Below are positions 55,271 through 64,000 of a stretch of DNA of 64,000 bases, piece by piece (positions within the stretch are counted from its first letter, which is position 1; every line of letters starts with the position of its first letter). Location of the stretch: the NCBI GenBank assembly GCA_944472155.2, contig OX235277.1:38140804-38204803 (forward strand), in the 5' to 3' direction. Under the pieces are notes generated by a model, which saw nothing but the letters and a program-made list of their open reading frames with translations, had not been told where the DNA came from and made no database searches. Position numbers and translations under genes: made by a program. The stretch comes from Trichobilharzia szidati. Its lineage: Eukaryota > Platyhelminthes > Trematoda > Strigeidida > Schistosomatidae.

Positions 55271-58200
55271 CTGAAATAGAGAAGAGAAAAATCAATAAAT
55301 AAATAAATAACCACAATGAGAAACAGTTTAATTTTCATACTATATAAATGTTATTCCATATTAGAGAAGTTTATTTTTAAATAACACACAGCGATGATGC
55401 AGTATTAACAACTGGATGACAAGGTGGTTTCGAGCATCATATTATTGTCACTCATAATCATTACCAATTTTAGTCACACGTCTTCACAATTTGTCTTACA
55501 CATACTATCTCTCTTTCAGTCTCTCCAACTTCCCGCTTTGTTATTTGTTGCCACTTTCCATATCTCTGGTATAGGCGGCACGTTGCGTCATTCTGATTGT
55601 ATATATGCGGTGTTGCATCGATAAACAAAGCTTCAGTCAGTGATTAACCTCTCTCCATCTCCACCTAAATACATCACATTTTAATACTCTCACCCTGTCC
55701 CACCCACCCTATTTTGTGATTGCACGCAAGTGAATGCACTGCAACGGCTGGGCTCTGTTTTTTCCTAGATTATTTAACTTGGCAGGATTAATCATCATTC
55801 TGGGTGTAGCTAAATTTTTATATTCCAATAATCTAGTTGACCCCGCCCGATCCACTTGTCTATCTCTGGGAGAGTTATTTGCTTGTTTTGAAAGCCATCC
55901 TAATCCCAGCATCATTGAGAATTCTACGTACGGCCTCTGACGTCTCTTCTTTATACGACGGTACTACAAAGGCTTTGGATTCCATATTATTTTCATCACT
56001 TTTGTCGGAATAAATATTGATTAAAAATATAAACGTGTAACATTTGACTCGTTGTCTCAAAAAAGCAACTGACACCCTTTGAAGCGATGAGTAATAGACT
56101 CAAAACCAACACCATTTCTATACTGGTTTCTGTATGCAAATATACCACCATAATTCTTTACACTAAAGATAGAAGCTATCGTTTTAGTGCATAAACACAT
56201 GAGCGGTATTAGTCAGCTGAGATATATTTTAGATCACCACATGGTACTGCCGAGAGAGTGAGTAGACTTCAGTGTTCCTCTTGAAATAATCTCAAGTGAA
56301 CATGTATTCATAGCCTTGCCTTTACCACTCAGGTAAGTTTTATTCATTGCCTTCACACAACTACAGTGTGTTCTTCACAAAAGTTAAGCAATGGCGAATT
56401 CGAAAGTCTGGCACTTACGACCTGGCTGGTTGACAATCCGAAAAGATTGAATGGCATATGAAGCTGTTTTCGCTATTGCCAACCATGGCAATGTAGCTCC
56501 CCTCACACTATTCCACTACCTTGTGGATCACAGACTTTAAGTCAAGAACTCCGGGAGGTCGTGCTCCCTTAAGACAACCACCACTTGCTTTCCACTGACT
56601 GCATCTCCAGGCAGCATTCCAATGCTTGCAAAATCTATGAAATTTTCTGTGGCGCATCTACTGGTGCCCTCCTTTATCTCGCTAATTAACTTCTAGCGTT
56701 TAATGACAAACGCAAATATCTCCATGATATCGTGTCATTTAGCGAACCGTTCAAATCAAGTGAATTTCTAGGCACTACTCATACACCCATACTTAAGATG
56801 ATTCCTGATATTGACTTCCGAAATAGGATATGTGGTCTATGAATCTCAAATAAAAATAATGTAACACTTATGAATACGTGTAGAATGCACACTGTTTACT
56901 ATTTTCTCAATTATTCTATAAATTACACTGAACCCACTGAGTTCGCATACACTGGCAAACTTTGACTGCCATTTAACAATGCGCTCATTGAATATAACAT
57001 AAATCATTCCTACGCGCCCTATTCCCTTTTATAGGAAACAGCAAGAATAATTACCAAATCCAAATGAAATTAGAAGGTATTCAAGTGTTGGTTTGCAGGG
57101 ATTTAATTGGTTTCAGGATTTCATCATGAACTGATATCGCTTAGAGGACCATTGGAAAACCCGCAGGGAGTATTGGACAGCCGGTTCGTCCCAGTTTGGG
57201 ACACTTCACAGTACGTACCCATTGAAGTTCGAACCCAAGATAGGACCTTCTGGTTACAATGCGGGCTCGTAGACCATTAAAGCCAATGGGACCCGATCCA
57301 GTGGTTCATGAATTCCAGCTTCTGCCAATTCATCATATGGTGGCTAGCCTTGTAACCAGAAGGTCCCGAGTTCGAACCTCAGTGGGTGCGTACTAGCTGA
57401 AGAGTCCCAAACTAGGATGATACAGCTGTCCAGTACTCCCATGTTCTACAGTGGTCCTCCAATCGATGTTAGTTCATGATGAAATCCTAAAACATTACAA
57501 GGTATTTGACAAGGAAAATCTACACAAATTTACTAACGTATGATAACAAGTCATTAAACTGTAAGTAAATTAGAGCTAATTAAGACATCTGACATCTTGC
57601 AAACTTGTTACTTATACCTCGAGGATCACCTATTAGTGTGGTTTCAGATTCTATTTCCCAGTAAAAGAGAGAAGGGAAGCAACCTGAAGGTGGGCAAAAT
57701 GTACAAAATGTCATTTCAGATTGGAAAAAACTTATTGTTAGTATAAGTTGAACAGCCAGTTAGATCTCTCGTTGGGATTTTTGAAGTAGAATGAGTACTA
57801 GTCAATGACAACACAGAACCATCTTTCATAGCATTTTTTAAAAAACACGTAGTCACACATAAGCTTGTATTTTTTCTCCATGGGGTCCCTTCGCTGCTTT
57901 TGGTCTTCTCATTGTATTTGTTGTATTCTGTCACAATATGCATCAGTTCCCTACACCTTCTAATGTTCTAAACCACCAGGGAGTACTAGACATCTCTGTT
58001 TCGTCCTAGTTATTGGCAATCTTCAACTGTACACACCCATGACTCCACAGCTGGAGATCGAATCCAGGATGTTCAGGTTATCCGGCAAGCCCCAGTGATC
58101 ACAAGAACTACTCGCTAGAATTGCAGGAACTGTAATGGACAACGTTTTTGGAATATCCCCCCCGGGACGATCTGTTTATAATATTTATATCAATTTAGAT

Positions 58201-61200
58201 ATTTCAACTAACTTCGTAATTAGTCTACATATTTCCCCTAGACTGTGAATAATTAATTTGACATTTGTATACGACATGTTGCTTTTTGACCTTTGTTATT
58301 TACATTTCTCCTTGTGTAACCTTCAATTGTGATGCTGCTGCTTGTGGTTGTGTGTGTACACTGAAAATGTGTTGTTTACAAGGGTGTGAGTTTGTTTGGG
58401 CGAATATGAAGGTCATTTTGACTCGGGAATGTCTGCGAGAAAGCTTGGTGTGTGATTCTTGTGGATAACAGAGCATTTATTAATCCTACCTCGTTCGTTG
58501 CGAATATTCTCCTACTCAACTAATTTTATCTCACAGTACTTGTTTTGTATTTAGAAACCCATATTGCCTGTATGAACTAGCTGCCTACCTCATGACACTG
58601 TTGAGGTGAATTTGAGTTTTAATGTTATTAATGTTTATAATAGAACCACTAAAATATTGAAGAATAATCGTTTAATCCCTGCCGTTGAACCGTTTAATGA
58701 TAGCGCGTATCTCAACAAAGTGTTCTCGGCTACACAGTAGAACGTAGAGATCAGTTTCTTGAGTTCAGAATATACATTCGCTCGCTTTAGTCAATAATGA
58801 GCGCAATACATTAACCTCCAACTGCCACTTAGAAGGTATTTGACATATCTCTTCTCGTCTGACTCCAACGCGGATGGACAGTAAAGTAAAAATGATCAGA
58901 TAATGACACCAAAAGCAAAAACAAAGAAAATGAAAAGAAAAGAAGAAACTCTTGATGAATACTAACCTGTCAATTTCTTTCTCAACTAAATGATATCGTG
59001 CTCGGAATGCAACTAAATGCGCATAATAGGCTGGCGCAGGGATTGAAACAGAACGCGTACAACGTACATATGTGTGACACAGTTGGTAAGTTAAATTTTG
59101 TATATCATCAGCGCTGAATCTATTAATATTAATAATAATAATAACAATTGAATACATTCGTCAGGAGAATAATTATTCACATGTGGTTATTTAAAAAATA
59201 CAGTAAAGATAAATCTCATTATTGGAAAAGCCAACTGTGCACGCTTATTTTTGTTAGTCTACTCAAGAATTTAACGGACTTCATGACGAAAGGATATTAG
59301 CTGAAGAATTATTAGCCCCAGTAAAAGACCCTGGTACGAATATACTTAGGTCCTTGTTCTCTCGAAATGCTCTCACTTGGGACACACGTCCATAGCCTCT
59401 ACCAGGTCCTGACTTCAAGCGGCAACGGTGCTCGTCACAAAAGTGTAAGGGTGGATGGAGGCCAACGTCAAACGCTGACAACCGGAACTTGTGAACATGC
59501 TAGTTCACATAGACCAACTGGAAATCCTGATCCCAAACCTGTGTTGTACATGGGCTACAGTATCCGAAAGGATTAAATGGCAGTGTAACAACATGATTTT
59601 GTCACCGCTAACCCATGGGACGTGGGTCCTGACGCTTCTCCACTGATTTGTAGATTATACTTCAAGTTTAAGGCCTGCGAATGCGGTGCCCCCCCCCACC
59701 AAAAAATAACCACCTGCTTCGGATTGCGCCTCAGGACGATGCCCCAGACCTTGCACAAACCATGAGATTTTGCGTGGCGTATCTCTTGGTGACCATAATG
59801 TACCAAATTTGTGTTTCATAAATAAATAATAAAAAGAGGATTATTGAAAACCATCACATGTACTTCAATAAATAATAAAGGGACATATAAAGTCCAGTTA
59901 TCTATCAAAACACGTGTGTTTTGTGCAGCAGCTCTCTATATTCCCCTCTTTATCGCTGTGATATATGGTTTGTTAAGTGCTATCGTGACACAACAGAACA
60001 CAAGAATGGTTGATAATGGAATGCCTATCTGCAATTTGATATACACATATAGGGAAACTATATATGTACCACATAGTAAAATCGTCACTTGCACAGATCT
60101 CCAGTGTTGTGCCTGCTACTTCTGGCCTTCCTTCGAATTACCTTTCTTTGTCTTCTTCACGTGTCTCCCATGTTTTGCCGATTCATACTGGTTCATCTCT
60201 TCGTATAGACGTTAAATCCATTCCCCCGCTATTCGATATTCTTGTGCCGATGACTGTCTCTACATATACTACTGATAAATCTTGTCAGTAGCACACACCA
60301 CACTATAATATGGTGCTACGCGAGTGCAGGAAGTCAGTTAGTCAATCGGGTAGTGAAGCTACATCGATTAAGATGACAGAAACACGTATTACGCGTGCCC
60401 GCCAAGTCATCGCATCTGTAAGTGAACAATGTTAGCAAGTTCAGGATTAGTCTGGAAAAGAAGTATGGGTGGGTCGACCGAAACCTATCTGTGTGACAGC
60501 TGGTTAGGGTGGCGGTGCTAAAAAGCAATGGTTGAAGAGTATTACTGATATGGATGAAAGCCGTTCTTCACAATGGCTAGTGCAGATGCAATCATTCCTT
60601 TTAAATCTCTTAGATCCACTAAACCCTCAATTTCTTTTTCCATGCTACTATTATCTGTCTAGTGCATATATTTTGCTCATTATACTTCCTCTAAATCTCT
60701 TTTTCACCTCTTTTTTGTCTATACTTTTGCGTACTACATGGAATGTGAAATTCAGTCAGTCAGGAAGCATCGTTTCAACTACTACAGGTGGAACGAATGA
60801 AGATGTCAAAACCAGCCAGTTAGAATCGGAAAGGTAAGACAGTCCAGCATCACTCTGAAATCAGTTTGGAAATCTTTTGCATTCAGCACAATCAACAAAA
60901 TTAGGCTACAGCATTTCATCACGACCTTACAACAACCAGAGAATGGAAAACCAACTGGGAGTACTGGACAGCTGTTTCGTCCCAGTTTGGGACTCTTCAC
61001 GTGGGTGCGTAATGATGGAGAGTTTCAAACTAGGTCGACGAAACAGCTGTCCAGTACTCCTAGTTGGTTTTCCAATGTTTTTCTAACTGATGTCAGCTCA
61101 TGATGAAATCTTATAACCAATCAAACTAAATCCCTACAAATCAATACTTGAATAACAAAATAAGAATTTTCAAAATCAATGTTAAATCGATCAGTTCTTC

Positions 61201-63233
61201 TATACGGGTCTATACTGCTCCCTTCGCTCCATACTGAAGATCAGTTGGCCGGCCAGAAAGAATTAATACCAACAAGAAACTCTGGGAACAAACCAATTAA
61301 GAACTTACTGCTCAACAAATATGCAGAAGAAAATGGAGATGGAGTGGGCACACTCGTCGAATGACATCGTACGCCAGGCAAAACTTCAAGTGCGACCCGA
61401 GTGGGAATCGACGAGTTAGGCGTTGATCAGAGAGTGACATATAGGAGAAATCATGTGAGAAGCAATCGTGAATTGAGCTACAGAGAATAGGGCAGAGTGA
61501 AGACGTGCCATTGAAGCCCCATGTTCCACTCGGAACCCAAGGGAGCAATAATAATTATAATAACAAACAGGTTGGTTAACCAGGCTGTTGTCAGGTACAT
61601 GAGTGAAACACGTTACAATATCTCCCCATCATCATGTCAATGAGATAGCTATCGCTGATAGCAGTAGTGAAAATTCAGTGGAAGAATGCAATTCAAAATC
61701 AAGCGAGTACACACACATTTTTAATATTACCACAAAGTCGGCACCGTATGCTTTGTCAAAACCCTGACTCAAGGTAACATGTATCAAAATTTCTATACAA
61801 GGTAATAACTTATTTCCAATAGAAAGAAAAGGATTGTAAACTACTCTCCCTCCCTGCATAGGTGTGTTAACGCATAGAAGCAGTTACAAATGTCAGCCTC
61901 CAAAGCCTCAGGATGGTCGGGGGTGGGTGCCTTGCGCTGCGGGTTGGCCACCCCTCTGCACACCTCTTGAAATGCTCCCATATGACCAGGCGTCTTACAT
62001 AGCCTCTCCTGAGGAAGTCCTACTCACTGCCTTCACGTGGCGGAGGTGTTCTTCACCAAAATGAGAGGGCGAAAGCGGATACCCGGCGCTCTTCACCGGG
62101 TTGACTGTCCATTGGATGACAGTCTAGGGGAGATGGCTAAACCCTGATTCCAAACCTCCAACGACTGGCGTATGAAGCTCACTGGAGCTCACCGGTAGAC
62201 GTATGGACAAAGGACTTGTTGGATGTCCTGGATGTCTGGCCCCATTCAAAAAGGCGTATGAAACGAACTCCGGTCACCGGCTGCCAATGGATAGTGGACT
62301 CCCTACTCCACTCCTACTGCCTTGTAGGTCACACTTGGTTGTGTAAAGGCTAGAGCTGCACTCTCAAACAAAAGGCCGAGCGATTCTGGGGACATCACTC
62401 GTACCAAATTCCCATGAAACTTCATGAACTCTCGTGCGTCGTCGTTGCTACAACATCAACCAAATTCCAGTACTGGTCCGACAACGTCGCGCCTTCGGTG
62501 GTTTGGCCATGCTCTGACCCGACCAGATGACGATCTGCTCAAATCAGTTCTAAATCCCTCGCCATTACCATCTTGGCGATGTCGCAGGGGTGGACAGCTG
62601 AAAACATGGCTTGGTACAGTCAAGGCTGATATGGAGTGCCTGGGGCTACAAACCGTCTACGGACTCTGTCTGTGGAACAAGAATTGGATAACCCTGTCGC
62701 AAGACCTTGCATCAGATCGCCGCACCTGGGCAGCGATGATTCGAGATGTTCATGAAGCCGGCTCATCCTCCCGTAGGAGATAGCCGAAGTAAAGTAAAGT
62801 AAAAGTAAGAAGCAGTTACAATCAATCAACGAACCTACCCATTTATAACAAACACTCAAACAATCACCCTGGGAGAAATATAGAAAGAAATAAAGAAAGA
62901 AGGAAAAAACAAAAAAGCAGAACTCCAGTTAGTTAGTTAGTTAACTAACCTATTATCATCCCATAATACATGATAATGACTAGGTCTTGAAGTCCCCTGA
63001 ATTCCAGCATGACTGCACAGATAAAAGTCGAATTCTGTTGGATGTGTAATGACCTGATCGACAGTTGTTCCAGCCGGTATATTACCAGATTTACCCATTT
63101 GATCTTTTTTATCAGCACAAAACAGGCGTGTATGATGACGCTTTTGAACAACAATAAATGTTATGCCAGGTTGATAGCCTAATTCCAGTTTAACGCATGC
63201 TTCACGTATAGCACGCAGTTCATGATTTAAAAC
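55162..63233 (-). CDS. Argonaute (AGO clade), C-terminal PIWI portion, three exons (63233-62950, 59119-58967, 55270-55162)
   Basis: This gene encodes the small-RNA-guided silencing protein of miRNA/siRNA complexes. The visible part is about 181 residues of the RNase H-like PIWI domain. It starts [13 protein letters not shown], continues [20 protein letters not shown], then [20 protein letters not shown] and [14 protein letters not shown], then [20 protein letters not shown] and [18 protein letters not shown], and ends RVMYFA with a TAA stop. The SHYH histidine matches the last residue of the DEDH slicer tetrad; the other three would lie in exons beyond the right edge. The exons join in phase 2 at both junctions with GT-AG sites. 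The match to metazoan AGO1/2-type proteins is close and unlike PIWI-clade proteins, whose C-terminus differs. The 5' end is outside the window. Confidence 0.96.
55271..55700. other. Argonaute intron, no recognised element
   Basis: Pyrimidine-rich stretch before the acceptor; nothing else supported. Confidence 0.4.
55701..56040 (-). pseudogene. Possible PLE linker fragment
   Basis: The - strand reads [20 protein letters not shown] and [14 protein letters not shown], resembling the conserved segment between RT and endonuclease in Penelope elements. No GIY-YIG core follows clearly. Confidence 0.45.
56041..56285. other. Argonaute intron, no recognised element
   Basis: Nothing supported. Confidence 0.35.
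56286..56700 (+). repeat. Repeat G, copy 1
   Basis: Shares ordered blocks with 59365-59820 (atccgaaaagattgaatggc, the ccaccacttgctt region, gaaattttctgtggcgcatc). It may be LINE untranslated sequence. Confidence 0.45.
57095..57500. mobile_element. SINE-A inverted pair in Argonaute intron
   Basis: A - strand copy (about 57100-57340) meets a + strand copy (about 57345-57500). The + copy has the canonical core CTGAAGA at 57397-57403 and stem II GTCC/GGAT, but the GAAA is GATA (57419-57422). Confidence 0.75.
57501..57959. other. Argonaute intron, no recognised element
   Basis: The - strand open frame 57943-57716 has no recognisable domain. Confidence 0.35.
57960..58130 (-). mobile_element. Degenerate SINE-A
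   Basis: Plus strand: accaccagggagtactagac, tttcgtcctagttattggca and ggagatcgaatccaggatgt follow the - strand SINE-A order. Confidence 0.6.
58131..58966. other. Argonaute intron, no recognised element
   Basis: AT-rich. The small frame at 58265-58468 is cysteine-rich but has no family signature. Confidence 0.35.
58967..59119 (-). CDS. Argonaute PIWI exon, penultimate
   Basis: One base completes Arg, then the exon reads [20 protein letters not shown] and [20 protein letters not shown] and ends VEKEID with AG before donor gttagt. The acceptor is taatag. This is the most conserved C-terminal block of AGO proteins. Confidence 0.96.
59365..59820 (+). repeat. Repeat G, copy 2
   Basis: Starts ctcacttgggacacacgtcc and ends with an A-rich aataaataataaaa tail, as a retroposed sequence would. 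It shares blocks with 56286-56700. Confidence 0.5.
59821..60304. other. Argonaute intron, unassigned
   Basis: Overlapping frames of 123 and 75 codons here have no recognisable domain. Confidence 0.3.
60305..60720 (+). pseudogene. LINE C-terminal remnant
   Basis: Resembles 50820-51160 (cgggtagtgaagctacatcg, acacgtattacgcgtgccc, aaaagcaatggttgaagagt), the region after RLRWLGHVLR in a LINE. Very degenerate. Confidence 0.4.
60745..61560 (+). pseudogene. RTE-like LINE 3' part, split by a SINE-A foldback
   Basis: The left piece (60745-60905) reads [17 protein letters not shown] and ends in TINKI. The right piece (61155-61560) resumes at [19 protein letters not shown] and runs to the tail gaagccccatgttccactcg then gaacccaagggagcaataat. 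The frame resumes at the point of interruption. Confidence 0.8.
60906..61154. mobile_element. SINE-A foldback inserted in an RTE copy, with target duplication
   Basis: A - strand fragment (about 60920-60995) and a + strand fragment (about 61000-61154) form an inverted repeat of about 60 bp with a very short spacer. aacaaaattag (60894-60904) and aacaaaataag (about 61155-61165) flank it, an 11-bp duplication with one difference. The pair therefore appears to have inserted as one unit. Confidence 0.7.
61561..61885. other. Argonaute intron, no recognised element
   Basis: Nothing supported. Confidence 0.35.
61886..62815 (+). mobile_element. Internally deleted LINE: GC-richer 5' region joined to C-terminal coding end
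   Basis: The left half (61886-62400) is GC-richer than its surroundings and resembles a LINE 5' leader (catatgaccaggcgtcttac, ccggcgctcttcaccgggtt). The right half (62424-62783) is an open frame reading [65 protein letters not shown], the C-terminus of a non-LTR polyprotein, and ends in a (AGTAA)n tail. All RT and endonuclease sequence is missing. Confidence 0.7.
62950..63233 (-). CDS. Argonaute PIWI exon with catalytic histidine
   Basis: This exon has 94 codons plus two bases, from [13 protein letters not shown] to HVLWDDN and AG. The acceptor is tatatag and the donor gttagt. It includes KRHHTRLFC and the SHYHVLW segment that carries the histidine of the slicer active site. Confidence 0.96.
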
Positions 63234-63480
63234 CTATATACAAATAAAAGAAGAAAAATGTTATAATGAATGTAGACAGGGAATTCTACATTTCATACAT
63301 AACAACAATAGAGAATAATGATAATAAGTAGAAGACAAATCAATGATAATCCTAAATGACTTTAAAAATTTAAAAATTAAAACATGACTGACTAGTATTC
63401 ATGATAATTATATAATCAAATTTCTGATTTCTTAAGTATTTGAATTAAATCAACTTCACTTTTGGCCTATGAACTCTTCC
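63234..63480. other. Argonaute intron, no recognised element
   Basis: AT-rich; polypyrimidine tract of the acceptor only. Confidence 0.45.
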
Positions 63481-63780
63481 GAAGGATTGATTGTGTTTAG
63501 GGTGTTGGCTAGCAGCAGAATCCTAGACGGTGGTATCGTCTCATCTGGGATTCATCAGCTGGATGCAACTGCTTTCCAATGACTGAAAGCGGTCCAATGG
63601 ATAACGCTTTGGAATTTCAGGCGATGGTTAATGGGTTCAATTCTTCAATGGGAACACTGTCGAGCTCTCTGGAGAGCAGGTTATACTGATAGCTGACAAA
63701 CCCAAAACATGGAGGAATGTGCCATCAAGGATGCTGCTGCCAGCTACTACCTTCAAAGAAGGATACATGAAGACTAATAT
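63481..63780. mobile_element. Old tRNA-derived repeat with an antisense SM-alpha-like hammerhead
   Basis: On the + strand ggtccaatggataacgcttt and gggttcaattctt resemble tRNA boxes A and B. On the - strand (about 63600-63510) gcatccagctgatgaatccc, agatgagacgataccaccgt and ctaggattctgctgctagcc align with a CCAG-CTGATGA hammerhead including the GTC cleavage triplet; GAAA is GATA and stem II is damaged. Confidence 0.45.
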
Positions 63781-63889
63781 TTTTTGGGATTATTATATTT
63801 TTCAAATAATCAGATGATGACACTGTGTGGCAGTATATAATTGCATATTATCTTTCATTTATTGGATATATCACCACACAGTTAAATTA

Positions 63890-64000
63890 TTATATTATTA
63901 TTATTCCCTTGGGTTCCTAGTGGAACATAGGGCTTCAACTACACGTCTCCACTTGCTTCTGTCTTCTGCCGTACTTTTCACCTGCATCCATTTTAGTCCA
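63890..64000 (-). pseudogene. RTE-like LINE 3' end running off the window
   Basis: The - strand ends gaagccctatgttccactag then gaacccaagggaataataat, the family tail. The coding part continues beyond 64000. Confidence 0.65.

Noticed and set aside
59844..60291. 123- and 75-codon open frames with a hydrophobic stretch
   Set aside because: They lie inside an Argonaute intron, overlap each other in different frames and show no family motif.
1..64000. CRISPR arrays, operons or bacterial promoters
   Set aside because: No regular spacer-repeat array or compact gene layout; the window is eukaryotic with spliced genes.

Overview
The window looks like nuclear DNA of a parasitic flatworm, most likely a schistosome blood fluke. 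It is AT-rich, has GT-AG introns and dense retrotransposon debris, and carries tRNA-headed SINEs with hammerhead-ribozyme cores of the SM-alpha type. The species cannot be settled by eye.

Two host genes are supported. On the + strand, six exons between 7093 and 22520 encode the second to fourth membrane segments and the large extracellular loop of a tetraspanin; the N-terminal exon was not found. On the - strand, three exons between 63233 and 55162 encode the C-terminal part of the PIWI domain of an AGO-clade Argonaute; its 5' exons lie beyond the right edge. Downstream of each stop is an element-poor, microsatellite-rich stretch (22521-23604 and 52070-55161) that fits a 3' UTR.

Almost everything else is mobile DNA. 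(1) Penelope-like elements (PLEs) with YVDD reverse transcriptase and GIY-YIG endonuclease remnants lie near 0.6-3.0, 11.9-13.1, 17.3-18.2, 21.0-22.3, 25.0-26.4, 33.3-33.8, 36.5-37.7 and 40.2-43.4 kb. (2) RTE-like LINE fragments lie near 6.1-6.9, 8.6-9.6, 15.8-17.2, 23.6-24.4, 37.9-39.5, 46.1-46.4, 47.3-48.4, 49.0-49.5, 51.2-52.1, 60.7-61.6 and 63.9-64.0 kb. (3) Other LINE remnants lie at 30.3-32.2, 50.2-51.2, 60.3-60.7 and 61.9-62.8 kb. (4) Three solo-LTR-like copies are present. (5) There are three tRNA-derived SINE families. SINE-A (about 415 bp) and SINE-B (about 350 bp) each carry a hammerhead core after the pol III box B; SINE-C shares a 3' tail with the RTE-like LINE.

The most interesting thread is self-cleaving RNA. 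Hammerhead-type folds occur in at least four sequence contexts: SINE-A, SINE-B, a 204-bp insertion with a perfect 15-bp target-site duplication inside a PLE, and the PLE terminal repeats. SINE-B at 40798-40842 has every core position canonical and all three helices paired. SINE-A and SINE-B copies are repeatedly arranged as inverted pairs, and some as greater-than-unit-length or permuted copies, as expected if concatemeric or circular RNA served as template. Many of these foldbacks sit in introns of the Argonaute and tetraspanin genes. All fold and activity statements are read by eye and untested.
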